Notes under the pieces: generated by a model
Seen by the model: the letters and a program-made list of their open reading frames with translations, nothing else
What the model was told of the DNA's origin: nothing
Databases searched by the model: none
Program-made: the position numbers and the translations under genes
Source of the DNA: Nocardioidaceae bacterium
GTDB taxonomy: Bacteria > Actinomycetota > Actinomycetes > Propionibacteriales > Nocardioidaceae
Direction of reading: 5' to 3'
DNA: 64,000 bases
NCBI GenBank assembly: GCA_017744365.1
Contig: JAGIBL010000002.1
Span: forward strand, 372,001 to 436,000
Shown: in pieces, positions 31,589 through 42,916 of the stretch
Position numbering within the stretch: position 1 is the first letter of the stretch
How the letters are laid out: each line of letters begins with the position of its first letter

Positions 31589-33058
31589 ATGACAACACGC
31601 TCCCTGGCCGCGTCGACCGTCGACGACGCCCACGGCTGGACCTCCCGCACCTGGCTCCTCCTGGTGGTGCTGTGCGGCGCACTCTTCCTCGACGGACTGG
31701 ACATCTCGATGGTCGGCGTGGCGCTGCCCTCGATCGGCGGCGACCTGGGCATGAGCCCGTCCGCGCTGCAGTGGATCGTCAGCGGCTACGTGCTCGGGTA
31801 CGGCGGTCTGCTGCTCCTCGGCGGCCGGTCCGCGGACCTGCTCGGCCGACGGCAGGTGTTCCTGACCGCGGTCGCCGTCTTCGGCATCGCCTCCGTCGTC
31901 AGCGCGACGCTGAGCAGCCCCGAGGCGATCATCGCGCTCCGCTTCGTCAAGGGCGTCGCGGCCGCCTTCACGGTTCCCGCGGGCCTCTCGATCATCACCA
32001 CGACCTTCTCCGAGGGCCCGGCCCGCAACCGGGCGCTCAGCATCTACACCGTCGTCGGCGCCAGCGGGTTCTCCCTCGGCCTTGTCTTCGGCGGTGCCCT
32101 GACCGAGGTCGGCTGGCGGGCGACGTTCCTGCTGCCCGGTCCGGTGGCCCTGCTGCTCCTCGCGATCGGGTCGCGCGTCGTACCGGCGTCGGTGCGGTCG
32201 GTCTCCCGGCTGGCCGAGTTCGACCTGGCCGGCGCCCTGACCAGCACGGCCGCCCTGCTCAGCCTGGTCGTCGCCGTCGTCGAGGCACCCACCCACGGCT
32301 GGGGCAGCGGCACCGTCCTCGGCCTGCTGGCGCTCGCGCTGGTGCTGACCGCGGCGTTCGTGGTGACCGAGCTGCGGCACCCGACCCCGCTGGTGCGGCT
32401 CGGCATCCTGCGCTCGGTGCACCTGGTGCACGCCAACCTGGCCGGCGCGATCATGGCCGGCGGCTACTTCTCGTTCCAGTTCCTGGCCACGCTCTACCTG
32501 CAGGACTCGCTGGGCTGGTCGCCGATGGCGATGGCGCTGGGCTTCCTGCCGGCCGGGCTCCTGGTGATCGCGTCCTCGACCCGGATCGACCGGGTGCTGG
32601 CGCGGGTGAGCACCCAGGCGCTCATCGCGGTCGGGCTGAGCTCGTTCCTGGTCGCCTACGTGCTCTTCCTGCGGGTCGACCCCGGCCTCGGGTACGCCGC
32701 GCTGCTGCTGCCCACGATGATCCTGCTCGGCGTCGGCTTCGCGACCGCGTTCCCGTCGATCAACGTGCAGGCGACCGCGGGCGTGGCCGACCACGAGCAA
32801 GGATTGGCGTCCGGGCTGGTGAACACGTCGGTGCAGATCGGCGGCGCGGTCGTCCTCGCGGTGATCTCCGCGATCCTCGCCAACCACGCCACCGGCGCCC
32901 CGGTCCACGACGAGGTCATCCCGGGCATGCTCGGCGGCCTCCGGGTCATCGTCGGCCTCACCGTCGTGGGCGTGCTGGCCTCGCTGGCGATGCTGCTGCG
33001 TCGTACGGCGCCCGAGCCGGCGTACGAGGAGATCGACGAGGTCGAGCTCGCCGCGTGA
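31589..33058 (+). CDS. DHA2-family MFS efflux pump
   Basis: This 14-helix MFS transporter has 489 residues. 'LFLDGLDISMVGVALPSIGGDLGMSPSALQWIVSGYVLGYGGLLLLGGRSADLLGRRQ' contains motif D1 and motif A (GRSADLLGRR), and 'ALRFVKGVAAAFTVPAGLSIITTTF' is motif B, as in actinobacterial drug exporters. It is controlled by the divergent MarR gene (see 31563-31581). A strong hairpin follows the stop codon. Confidence 0.9.
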   Translation: MTTRSLAASTVDDAHGWTSRTWLLLVVLCGALFLDGLDISMVGVALPSIGGDLGMSPSALQWIVSGYVLGYGGLLLLGGRSADLLGRRQVFLTAVAVFGIASVVSATLSSPEAIIALRFVKGVAAAFTVPAGLSIITTTFSEGPARNRALSIYTVVGASGFSLGLVFGGALTEVGWRATFLLPGPVALLLLAIGSRVVPASVRSVSRLAEFDLAGALTSTAALLSLVVAVVEAPTHGWGSGTVLGLLALALVLTAAFVVTELRHPTPLVRLGILRSVHLVHANLAGAIMAGGYFSFQFLATLYLQDSLGWSPMAMALGFLPAGLLVIASSTRIDRVLARVSTQALIAVGLSSFLVAYVLFLRVDPGLGYAALLLPTMILLGVGFATAFPSINVQATAGVADHEQGLASGLVNTSVQIGGAVVLAVISAILANHATGAPVHDEVIPGMLGGLRVIVGLTVVGVLASLAMLLRRTAPEPAYEEIDEVELAA

Positions 33059-33068
33059 CCTCCTGAGC

Positions 33069-33116
33069 GAATTCGCCGCTTGCCGAGCGTTACTTCACTC
33101 GGCAAGCGGCGAATTC
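33069..33116. terminator. 19-bp stem hairpin between convergent genes
   Basis: The arms 33069-33087 and 33098-33116 are exact complements (GAATTCGCCGCTTGCCGAG type) around a 10-base loop. A second, alternative hairpin uses the right GAATTC with another at 33131-33136. It lies between the convergent MFS and subtilase genes and likely ends transcription from both sides; no U-tract is seen. Confidence 0.7.
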
Positions 33117-33147
33117 TCGTGTTAACGAGAGAATTCGGCAGCGGCGG

Positions 33148-34851
33148 CTACCGAACGACCCCCAGGGCGTTCACGATCCCGGCGCCGTAGAACCCGTTGA
33201 AGCCCGGGTCGCCGACGCAGGTGGCGGTGAACTCGGCCGAGCGGCCCTCGTTGGTGTAGGACTGCACGCCGCCGGCGGGGCAGGCGTGGTCGGTCGCGGT
33301 GCGCATGAGCAGCGAGCGCACCGAGCCCGGCGTCATCCCGAACCCGGTGTGGCCCAGGTTCCGGCCGTGCGCGGAGATCTCCAGGGCGACCACGCCGGTG
33401 GCGTGCGGGCTGGCCATCGAGGTGCCCTGCAGGAACTGGTAGTAGCCGCAGGTCTCGCCCTGGCAGTACTTCTGCACGCCCAGCGCGACGCCCTGCGGGG
33501 TGATGTTCCCGGCCTCGTCGATGTTCCCCTCGTCGACGCCCACGTTGCGCGGGTAGGTCGAGAGGATCAGGTTGCCGTTGGTGCGGAAGGACGGCGTGCC
33601 GAACCCGTCGCGGAACCAGCCACCCGGCGCGGACACCTCGATCTCACCGCTGTCCAGGTCGGTGGTGTAGTTCGAGAAGTCGGACTTCTTGCCGGACGGG
33701 CCGAGCGAGCTGACGCCGATGACGTCGGCGCCCTCGGTCGGCAGGTTCAGGCAGGTGGCGTTGTCGATGGTCCGCTCGTGGATCGGCGCACCGAAGTCCG
33801 GGCTGGTGAAGTCGTGCCGCGGGCCGGACAGGTCGTCGTGCTCGTTGCCGAGGGCCGCGACCAGGGTGACCCGCCGGTCGTGCGCGTAGGCCAGCGCCCG
33901 GCTCATCGCCTCGATGATGGTGGCCTGGTCGGCCGCCTGCTCCGGGCTGTCCTCCGGGGCGCCACCGGCGCAGTTGTAGAGCCACGGGTCGACGTAGAAG
34001 CTCATGTTCACCACGTCGATGCCGTTGTCGCCGGCGTAGGTGAGCGCGTCCACGGTCGGCTGCAGGAAGAAGAAGCCGCTGTCCTGGCCGGCGCGCAGGT
34101 TGACCAGGTCCACGTTCGGGGCGACACCGCTGACGCCGAAGCCGTTCATCGCGGCCGCGATGGTGCCGGCCACGTGGGTGCCGTGCCCGCCGTCGTCCCA
34201 GCTCGCCGGGTCCTTGCAGCCCTCGAACTCGCAGGGCCCGTCGATCTCGGGCAGGTCGGTGACGAAGTTGCGCGAGAGGTCGGCGTCGAAGTTCGGCGCG
34301 AGGTCGGGGTGCGAGCCGTCCACGCCGGTGTCGATGACGCCCACGCGCACGCTCTTGGAGCCCAGCGTGACCGCGTGCGCCTTGTCGGCGCCGATCATCC
34401 TCATGCCCCAGAGCTGGTCGTCGAGCGGGTCCGAGGGCCCGGTGCCGGGAGGCGGCGTCGTCGGCTTCTTCGCCGCGGCGCGGGCGCCGGCGGCGTTCTC
34501 CTTCTCGACCTTGACGGGCTTGGCGTCGGGCGCGTGGCCGATGACCTTGTCGCGCGCCACTCCCTGGACGCCGGACATCCGGCTCGTCGTCGTACGGAAC
34601 GCCGCGTCTCGCGACGTCACCGAGACCAGCCCGATGTCGGTGTTCACCGCGGTGACGGTGGCGCCGGCAGCACGCAGCCGGCTCGCCAGCGCGGTCGCCG
34701 AGGCGCCCTGGTCGGCGAGCACCACGTACGACGTCCGCGCGGTCGTCGTGGGACTCGCGTCCGCCGCGCCTGCCCAGGTGGTGCCCGAGAAGGCCGCGGC
34801 GAGAAGCAGGGCGGCCGAGGATGTGGCCGCCGCGAGGTGGGATCTACGCAT
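33148..34851 (-). CDS. Secreted subtilisin-like serine protease (S8)
   Basis: This exported subtilase has 567 residues. A signal peptide covers residues 1-33, an inhibitor_I9-like propeptide about 40-105 ('SYVVLADQGASATALASRLRAAGATVTAVN'), a Lys/Pro-rich linker to 145, then the catalytic domain. Asp is in GVIDTGVD (~174), His in GGHGTHVAG (~225) and Ser in GTSMASPHATG (~478). Several Cys pairs ('CEFEGC', 'CQGETC') suggest disulfides. Insertions between His and Ser make it longer than bacterial subtilisins. It works outside the cell; the target is unknown. A proline-rich end is absent, so no wall anchor is seen. Confidence 0.93.
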   Translation of the reverse strand: MRRSHLAAATSSAALLLAAAFSGTTWAGAADASPTTTARTSYVVLADQGASATALASRLRAAGATVTAVNTDIGLVSVTSRDAAFRTTTSRMSGVQGVARDKVIGHAPDAKPVKVEKENAAGARAAAKKPTTPPPGTGPSDPLDDQLWGMRMIGADKAHAVTLGSKSVRVGVIDTGVDGSHPDLAPNFDADLSRNFVTDLPEIDGPCEFEGCKDPASWDDGGHGTHVAGTIAAAMNGFGVSGVAPNVDLVNLRAGQDSGFFFLQPTVDALTYAGDNGIDVVNMSFYVDPWLYNCAGGAPEDSPEQAADQATIIEAMSRALAYAHDRRVTLVAALGNEHDDLSGPRHDFTSPDFGAPIHERTIDNATCLNLPTEGADVIGVSSLGPSGKKSDFSNYTTDLDSGEIEVSAPGGWFRDGFGTPSFRTNGNLILSTYPRNVGVDEGNIDEAGNITPQGVALGVQKYCQGETCGYYQFLQGTSMASPHATGVVALEISAHGRNLGHTGFGMTPGSVRSLLMRTATDHACPAGGVQSYTNEGRSAEFTATCVGDPGFNGFYGAGIVNALGVVR

Positions 34852-34978
34852 GTGAGATTCCTCCGAGAGATCCGGGGCGACCCGGCGTCGCCCCGCTCCG
34901 GCGAACCTAGGCCGGGACGGGCCCGGAACGGAAGGGGGCTGGAGGACGAATCCGGGTCAGGGCGGACGCGCCCTGCGC

Positions 34979-35620
34979 TCAGGGAGCCAGCCGCTCGGTG
35001 ACCCAGCGATCGCCGGCCCGCAGGTAGAGCAGCCGGTCGTGCATACGGCCGCGACGGCCCTGCCAGAACTCGACCCGCTCCGGGCGGACGCGGTAGCCGC
35101 CCCAGTGCGGGGGCGCGGGGATCGGGCCGTCGCCGAACCGGCGCGCGACCTCGTCGTACGCGGCGTCGAGCTCCTCGCGCGAGGCCACCACCGCGGACTG
35201 CGGCGAGGCCCAGGCCCCGATCTGCGAGTCGCGCGGCCGGGTCGCGAAGTAGGCCTCGGTCTCCTCGCGCGGCACCCGGGTGGCGCTGCCCTCGACCCGG
35301 ATCTGGCGCTGCAGCGGGTACCAGCCGAACAGCAGGCCGCAGCGCGGTTGCGCGTCCAGCTCGGCGGCCTTGCGCGAGTTGTAGTTGGTGTAGAAGACGA
35401 ACCCGTCCTCGCCGACGCCTTTGAGCAGCACCGTGCGCGCGGACGGGCCGTCGGGACCGGTGCTGGCCAGCACCATCGCGTTGGCCTCGACCAGGCCGGC
35501 GGTGGTCGCCTCGGCGAACCAGCGCTCGAACATGGTGACCGGGTCGGCGGCCAGGTCCGGCTCGTCGAGGCCGCCGCGGGTGTACTCCTCACGGAGGGTG
35601 GCGAGGTCGGGCTGCTGCAC
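34979..35620 (-). CDS. pdxH: Pyridoxamine 5'-phosphate oxidase
   Basis: This FMN-dependent oxidase makes pyridoxal 5'-phosphate from PNP/PMP. The 213-residue length is standard. 'EANAMVLASTGPDGPSARTVLLKGVGEDGFVFYTNYNSRKAAEL' is the FMN-binding core, and the C-terminal 'RPERVEFWQGRRGRMHDRLLY' carries the substrate-binding R-x-H region. GTG 35620 is preceded by a -10 at 7 bases. Divergent placement next to a citrate synthase is also seen in Streptomyces as I recall. Confidence 0.94.
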   Translation of the reverse strand: MQQPDLATLREEYTRGGLDEPDLAADPVTMFERWFAEATTAGLVEANAMVLASTGPDGPSARTVLLKGVGEDGFVFYTNYNSRKAAELDAQPRCGLLFGWYPLQRQIRVEGSATRVPREETEAYFATRPRDSQIGAWASPQSAVVASREELDAAYDEVARRFGDGPIPAPPHWGGYRVRPERVEFWQGRRGRMHDRLLYLRAGDRWVTERLAP

Positions 35621-35627
35621 GACCCTT

Positions 35628-35633
35628 AGCCTA
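35628..35633 (-). promoter_or_regulatory. -10 element, leaderless start of pdxH
   Basis: TAGGCT on the minus strand (35633-35628) ends 7 bases before GTG 35620, predicting a leaderless pdxH mRNA. Confidence 0.55.
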
Positions 35634-35671
35634 GGATCTTGCTTCGCCGGTGCTGACGAAGGAGTCGCGAG

Positions 35672-36778
35672 ATGACCGAGGTACACCACGGGCTGGAGGG
35701 CGTGATCGCCTTCGAGACCGAGATCGCCGAACCCGACAAGGAAGGCTCCGCGCTCCGCTACCGCGGTGTCGACATCGAGGAGATCGTCGGACGGATCCCC
35801 TTCGAGAAGGTCTGGGGGCTGCTGGTCGACGGCGCCTACGAACCGGGCCTGCCGCCGGCCGAGCCGTACCCGCTGCCGGTGCACTCCGGAGACATCCGCG
35901 TCGACGTGCAGAGCGCGATCGCGATGCTCGCCCCCGCCTGGGGCATCCGGCAGACCTACGACATCGACGACGCGCAGGTGCGCGAGGACCTCGGCCGCGT
36001 CGCCGTGATGGTGCTCTCGTACGTCGGCCAGGCCGCCCGCGGGATCGGGCAGCCGATGGTGCCGCAGCGCGAGGTCGACAAGGCCCAGACCATCGCCGAG
36101 CGGTTCATGATCCGCTGGCAGGGCGAGCCCGACCCGCAGCACGTCAAGGCGGTCGACGCGTACTGGTCCAGTGCCGCCGAGCACGGCATGAACGCCTCCA
36201 CCTTCACCGCCCGGGTCATCACCTCGACCGGCGCGGACGTGTGCGCGGCACTCTCCGGTGCGGTCGGCGCGATGAGCGGCCCGCTGCACGGCGGCGCGCC
36301 CTCGCGGGTGCTGCACATGATCGAGGAGGTCGAGAAGACCGGGGACGCCTCGTCGTACGTGAAGGCCCTGCTGGACAAGGGCGAGCGGCTGATGGGCTTC
36401 GGCCACCGGGTCTACCGGGCCGAGGACCCGCGCGCCCGGGTGCTGCGCCGGACGGCACGCGAGCTCGGCGCGCCGCGCTACGAGGTCGCCGAGGCGCTCG
36501 AGAAGGCGGCGCTCGCCGAGCTGCGCGAGCGCCGGCCGGACCGGGTGCTGGAGACCAACGTGGAGTTCTGGGCCGCGATCGTGCTCGACTTCGCGCAGGT
36601 GCCGCCGCACATGTTCACCTCGATGTTCACCTGTGCCCGGACCGCGGGCTGGTCAGCGCACATCCTGGAGCAGAAGCGCACCGGCCGGCTGATCCGCCCC
36701 TCGGCGATCTACACCGGCCCGTCCGCGCGGCAGGCCTCCGACGTCGAGGGCTACCACGAGGAGTGGGCGCTCTCCTGA
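35672..36778 (+). CDS. Citrate synthase (CitA type)
   Basis: This citrate or 2-methylcitrate synthase has 368 residues, the short bacterial form. 'GPLHGGAPSRVL' (about 204-215) and 'MGFGHRVYRAEDPRA' (about 240) hold the catalytic histidines, and 'LETNVEFWAAIVLDF' the catalytic Asp region. It condenses acetyl-CoA with oxaloacetate. AAGGAG lies eight bases before ATG 35672. It corresponds by neighbourhood to M. tuberculosis citA (Rv0889c). A second synthase elsewhere in the genome is likely, so this may be the accessory enzyme. Confidence 0.92.
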   Translation: MTEVHHGLEGVIAFETEIAEPDKEGSALRYRGVDIEEIVGRIPFEKVWGLLVDGAYEPGLPPAEPYPLPVHSGDIRVDVQSAIAMLAPAWGIRQTYDIDDAQVREDLGRVAVMVLSYVGQAARGIGQPMVPQREVDKAQTIAERFMIRWQGEPDPQHVKAVDAYWSSAAEHGMNASTFTARVITSTGADVCAALSGAVGAMSGPLHGGAPSRVLHMIEEVEKTGDASSYVKALLDKGERLMGFGHRVYRAEDPRARVLRRTARELGAPRYEVAEALEKAALAELRERRPDRVLETNVEFWAAIVLDFAQVPPHMFTSMFTCARTAGWSAHILEQKRTGRLIRPSAIYTGPSARQASDVEGYHEEWALS

Positions 36779-36809
36779 CGCTGACCCGGCGCAAAGGTCC
36801 CTGTGTTTC

Positions 36810-36865
36810 GCGCTGACCTGGCGCAAAGGTGCACGTACACGTGCACCTTTGCGCCAGGTCAGCGC
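36810..36865. terminator. 27-bp perfect inverted repeat
   Basis: The arms 36810-36836 and 36839-36865 are exact complements over 27 bases with a 2-base centre. Each contains the phrase GCTGACCTGGCGCAAAGGTGC, and a further degenerate direct copy (GCTGACCCGGCGCAAAGGTC) lies at 36780-36799. The element fills the gap between the convergent citrate synthase and DedA genes. It could end transcription both ways, but the arm length is unusual for a simple terminator and a mobile or structural repeat is possible. Confidence 0.7.
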
Positions 36866-36879
36866 AATGACGTGCACCT

Positions 36880-37539
36880 CTACGACGGGTCGGGGCCGTG
36901 GCCGAGCTCGGTGTCGAGGTCGGTCTCGAGCTCCTCGATCTCCTTCTCCGAGCGCACCCGCCACACGACGACCGCGAGCACCACGATCGCGGCCAGCCCG
37001 ATCGCCACGCCGCGGCCGACCAACTTCTCCACCCGGTGATAGGACTCACCGGCCACGAAGCCGAGCGTGACGAAGGCGCTCCCCCAGACGATCCCGCCGG
37101 CGGCGTTCCAGGCCAGGAACCGGCGGTACGGCATCCGCGAGGCGCCGGCCAGGGCGGGCATCATCGCGCGGAAGAACGCGGTGAACCGGCCGAGGAACAC
37201 CGCCGCTCCCCCGCGCCGGCGCAGGAAGTCCTGGGTGCGCGCGATCCGCGGCCGGTGCCGGTCCAGGAACCGCAGCCGGTCCAGCGCCGGGCCGAGCCAC
37301 TTCTTGCCGACCTCGTAGCCCACCGAGTCGCCGATCACGGCAGCGGCGACCACGACCACGATCGACAGCGGCAGCGGCACGTGCCCGAGCCCGGCACCGA
37401 CGCCCGCGAGCACCGCCGCGGTCTCGCCGGGCACCACGAAGCCGATGAAGACCGCGTCCTCCAGGAACACCAGCAACCCGGCGACGCCGAGTAGCCAGAC
37501 CGGCTGCAGGTTGAGGATCTTGTCCAGGAGGTGGGTCAC
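36880..37539 (-). CDS. DedA-family membrane protein
   Basis: This DedA/SNARE-associated protein has 219 residues. 'EDAVFIGFVVPGETAAVLAG' holds the conserved acidic residue and PGE motif, 'GDSVGYEVGKKWG'-like segment follows, and 'FLGRFTAFFRAMMPALAGASRMPYRRFLAWNAAGGIVWG' contains the family F/R-x-x-R-P-like motif region. Members act in lipid flipping (undecaprenyl phosphate or PE) and proton-motive-force homeostasis. About five membrane segments are seen and the C-terminus is acidic. Confidence 0.9.
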   Translation of the reverse strand: MTHLLDKILNLQPVWLLGVAGLLVFLEDAVFIGFVVPGETAAVLAGVGAGLGHVPLPLSIVVVVAAAVIGDSVGYEVGKKWLGPALDRLRFLDRHRPRIARTQDFLRRRGGAAVFLGRFTAFFRAMMPALAGASRMPYRRFLAWNAAGGIVWGSAFVTLGFVAGESYHRVEKLVGRGVAIGLAAIVVLAVVVWRVRSEKEIEELETDLDTELGHGPDPS

Positions 37540-37569
37540 GCCGATCAGTCTGCCCGAGGCACCCTCGCC

Positions 37570-38319
37570 TCAGGAGGCAGGCGCCTGGACGGTGACCCGC
37601 TTGCCGAGGTCGTAGAACTCCTGGCTGCTGGTCGTGCTGGTGCCCGCCAGGTCGGCGGTGCTCTGCACCTCGAGCGGCGTCCAGTCGTCGGTGACCCAGA
37701 GGGACGACTCGGTGACCGGCACGCCCAGGACCGCGAACGGCGTCGTGGCGCAGGTCAGCCGAACCACGTCGGGTCGCTCCTTGCCGTCATGCAGGGTGAC
37801 CAGCTCCCGTTGCGGGTCGACCTTCCAGGTCCGGCAGGCGGCGATCGAGCCGGCGATCACTGCCGGATCCGCCGCCGCCTTGATCATCCGCGCGGTGGCG
37901 CCGACGATCGCCTTGGCCGGGTCGGTGGAGGTGGGGTCGCCCTGCACCCAGCGCCCGTCGCGCTGCTCGTAGAGGACGCCGTCGACGAACACGAACGGGC
38001 CGTCAGGCATCATCCCCGAAGCCGCGAGATCGGGGCGCAGCCGAACGTCCACCTCGCTCGGAGCGCCCGCGGCACCCCTGAGCATGTACTCGTGGAACGA
38101 CCCGTAGGCGTAGAGCGCGTCGGTCCAGCACCTGCCCACCGTCGTGCCCGGAAGCTCGGCCCCGGGATCGGTCTTGAGGGCACTGCACGACGCCGGCACC
38201 TCGTACGTCGCCCGCGCCGTCGGTGTGTGAGTGGAGGTCGGCGTGGACGTCGCGGCCGGATTCGCGGCACCGCAACCGGTCAACAGGAGCGCGATCACGA
38301 GGAGGGACCAGGTTCTCAT
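37570..38319 (-). CDS. Lipoprotein of unknown function
   Basis: This 249-residue protein has a lipoprotein signal with lipobox LLTGC (Cys at residue 16), then a Thr/Pro/Ser-rich linker, then a folded domain with several Cys ('SCSALKT', 'GRCWTDAL', 'AACRTWK', 'LTCATTP') that may form disulfides. No family is recognised. It should be anchored to the outer face of the membrane. The 'PDGPFVFVDGVLYEQRDGRWVQG' segment resembles LppX/LprG-like or DUF4878-type sensors only loosely. It lies 21 bases after the LysE gene on the same strand, perhaps in one transcript. Confidence 0.75.
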   Translation of the reverse strand: MRTWSLLVIALLLTGCGAANPAATSTPTSTHTPTARATYEVPASCSALKTDPGAELPGTTVGRCWTDALYAYGSFHEYMLRGAAGAPSEVDVRLRPDLAASGMMPDGPFVFVDGVLYEQRDGRWVQGDPTSTDPAKAIVGATARMIKAAADPAVIAGSIAACRTWKVDPQRELVTLHDGKERPDVVRLTCATTPFAVLGVPVTESSLWVTDDWTPLEVQSTADLAGTSTTSSQEFYDLGKRVTVQAPAS

Positions 38320-38340
38320 GCCCCCAGACGGATCCAGTGG

Positions 38341-38958
38341 CTACTTCGTTACGAGACTCACCGCGATCGCCGCCATCGTCGTCGCGATGAGCAGGTCGAG
38401 CACCCGCCAGGCCACCGGCTTGGCGAACGCCGGGCGCAGCCGGCCGGCGCCGTACCCGAGCGCGGTGAACCAGAGCACGCTGCCCAGCGCGGCGCCGGCG
38501 CCGAACCACCAGCGGGCCTCGCCGTGGGTGCCGGCCACGGTGCCGAGCAGCAGCACGGTGTCCAGGTAGACGTGCGGGTTGAGCCAGGTCAGGGCCAGGC
38601 AGGTGAGCAGCACCTGGCGTCGCGAGGGCAGGCCCTGGGGCTCGACGACCAGCGCGGCCGGCCCGAGCGCGCGCCGGGCGGCGAGCACGGCGTACCCGGC
38701 CAGGAACAGCGCGCCGGCCACCCGGACCACGTCGAGCAGCGTGGGCATCCGGCTGACCAGCGACCCGAGGCCGGCGACCCCCAGACCGATCAGCAGCGCG
38801 TCGCTGGCGGCGCAGACCAGCACCACGCCGCCGACGTACCGGCCGTCCAGCCCCTGGCGCAGCACGAACGCGTTCTGCGCCCCGATGGCGACGATGAGGG
38901 ACAGGCCGAAGCCGAGTCCGGCGAGCAGGGAAGGCAGCACGCCGACGAACCTAGGCAT
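38341..38958 (-). CDS. LysE/ArgO-type amino acid exporter
   Basis: This LysE-superfamily exporter has 205 residues and six predicted helices. The signature 'GLGFGLSLIVAIGAQNAFVLRQGLDGRYVG' at the N-terminus and 'CLALTWLNPHVYLDTVLLLG' in the middle are those of the lysine/arginine exporters LysE and ArgO. It exports basic amino acids when internal levels rise. It is divergent from a LysG/ArgP-type regulator, the same arrangement as lysE-lysG in Corynebacterium. Confidence 0.93.
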   Translation of the reverse strand: MPRFVGVLPSLLAGLGFGLSLIVAIGAQNAFVLRQGLDGRYVGGVVLVCAASDALLIGLGVAGLGSLVSRMPTLLDVVRVAGALFLAGYAVLAARRALGPAALVVEPQGLPSRRQVLLTCLALTWLNPHVYLDTVLLLGTVAGTHGEARWWFGAGAALGSVLWFTALGYGAGRLRPAFAKPVAWRVLDLLIATTMAAIAVSLVTK

Positions 38959-38987
38959 CGCGCGGACATCAGTCCAACGAATGTTTC

Positions 38988-41566
<2,579 letters not shown>

Positions 41567-41572
41567 GGCCGG

Positions 41573-41578
41573 TAGGTT
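41573..41578 (+). promoter_or_regulatory. -10 element, leaderless start of gene 41586
   Basis: TAGGTT ends 7 bases before ATG 41586, in the 19-base gap after serC, predicting a separate leaderless transcript. Confidence 0.5.
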
Positions 41579-41585
41579 CTCGGGC

Positions 41586-42206
41586 ATGGCGACCGTTACC
41601 TCGTCCGAGGGTCTGAGCTTCCGCGACCTCGTCTTCTCCGACTACGACCGCTACGCCCCCGGGGCGAAGGCGTCGTGGCTGGCGGTGGCGAAGACCGGGC
41701 TCTCGCACCCGGGCATGGTCGCGCAGGTGATCCTGAGGGCCCAGCAGTGCGCCTACCGGTCCGGCCGGGTGCGGCTGGCGTTCCTGCTGCGCTCGCTGGG
41801 GATGTACATGTTCAGCGCGGACTTCGTGCCCGGCATGGACATCGGGCCGGGGCTGATCATCCCGCACCCCAACGGGGTGGTGATCGGCAACGGGCTGCGG
41901 GTCGGCGCCAACGTGTCCATCGGCGACAGCGTCACCGCCGGGGTGCAGCAGCCGGACACCCCTCCCGGCGAGGGCGGCTTCCCGACCATCGGCGACGGCG
42001 CCATCGTGCTCGCGCACGCGGTGCTGGCCGGCCCGGTGACCATCGGCAACTACGCGCAGGTGGGCGCCAACAGCGTGGTGCTCTCCGACGTCCCGGACTT
42101 CGCGGTCGTCTTCGGCGTCCCGGCGCGCAAGGTGGCCGAGCGCAAGGGCATCATCCCGGGCTCCTACGAGCTGCTCGACGAGCCGCCGGCGAAGCAGAAG
42201 GACTAG
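41586..42206 (+). CDS. Serine acetyltransferase-like hexapeptide protein
   Basis: This left-handed beta-helix acetyltransferase has 206 residues. The helical N-terminus (1-95) and hexapeptide repeats ('GLIIPHPNGVVIGNGLRVGANVSIGDSVTAG', 'TIGDGAIVLAHAVLAGPVTIGNYAQVGANSVV') resemble CysE. 'IIPHPNGVVIG' corresponds to the CysE 'HHATGIVIG' active-site region, but the first His is replaced and P-N stands in place of A-T, so the serine specificity is doubtful. It sits 19 bases after serC, which supplies serine. The 3' end overlaps the next converging gene by 4 bases. Confidence 0.75.
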   Translation: MATVTSSEGLSFRDLVFSDYDRYAPGAKASWLAVAKTGLSHPGMVAQVILRAQQCAYRSGRVRLAFLLRSLGMYMFSADFVPGMDIGPGLIIPHPNGVVIGNGLRVGANVSIGDSVTAGVQQPDTPPGEGGFPTIGDGAIVLAHAVLAGPVTIGNYAQVGANSVVLSDVPDFAVVFGVPARKVAERKGIIPGSYELLDEPPAKQKD

Positions 42207-42874
42207 GCACAGAGCGGGCACGCGGGCGCGCCCAGCGCGGGGTCGTGCCCGGCGACGAACTTCTCCACGTCCGGCGAGTGGATCTGGTCCTTGTGCGCGG
42301 CGACCTTCGCCGTCGGCCAGTCCCACCAGGCGATCCGCAGCAGCGCCTCCCGGGTGGGCTCGTCGAAGCGGTACCTGATCGTCTTGGCGGGGTTGCCGCC
42401 GACGATGGCGTACGGCTCCACGTCGCGGGTCACCACCGCGCAGGCGGCGACCACGGCGCCGTGGCCGATGTGCACGCCACCGAGGATGGTCACGCCGTAG
42501 CCGACCCAGGCGTCCGAGCCGAGCACGACCGGGCCCTTGTCGCCGATGCTGCCGGGCGTGAGCACCCACTGGCCGTCCTCGTCGTGCGCGTGCAGCAGGC
42601 TCACCCAGTCGGTGTGGTGCTGGCCGCCGGTGATGACCACGACGGAGTAGTGCAGGCCCGAGTAGGCGCCGACGTGCACCGGCGCTCCTTCACCGCGCCG
42701 CGACTCCAGCGTCTTGAGGGTGGGCCAGGCCGGCGAGTCCCAGGTGGTGCGCTGCCGCGGGTCGTCCCAGTGCACGATCTCCGGTCCGTCGACCCAGAGG
42801 CGCACGCGCGCCTTGGCCTTGGCGGTCAGCCATCCTCGTACCCCACGACCCCGCACTCTCATGCTCGAGTCCAC
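42203..42874 (-). CDS. Hexapeptide acetyltransferase (CatB-like), copy A
   Basis: This protein of 223 residues is a left-handed beta-helix xenobiotic-type acetyltransferase: 'GPVVLGSDAWVGYGVTILGGVHIGHGAVVAACAVVTRDVEPYAIVGGNPAKTIRYRF' is the C-terminal hexapeptide core found in VatA/CatB proteins. The N-terminal 75 residues include 'VRLWVDGPEIVHWDD'. It ends with an unusual Cys pair 'ACPLCA'. It is a tandem paralogue of the next gene. Acceptors may be polysaccharide sugars or antibiotics. Start is GTG 42874; ATG 42862 is in frame. Confidence 0.8.
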   Translation of the reverse strand: MDSSMRVRGRGVRGWLTAKAKARVRLWVDGPEIVHWDDPRQRTTWDSPAWPTLKTLESRRGEGAPVHVGAYSGLHYSVVVITGGQHHTDWVSLLHAHDEDGQWVLTPGSIGDKGPVVLGSDAWVGYGVTILGGVHIGHGAVVAACAVVTRDVEPYAIVGGNPAKTIRYRFDEPTREALLRIAWWDWPTAKVAAHKDQIHSPDVEKFVAGHDPALGAPACPLCA

Positions 42875-42916
42875 GGCCGTGACGCTACCCGCGACTCGCG
42901 GGTAACAAGGGCGGAA

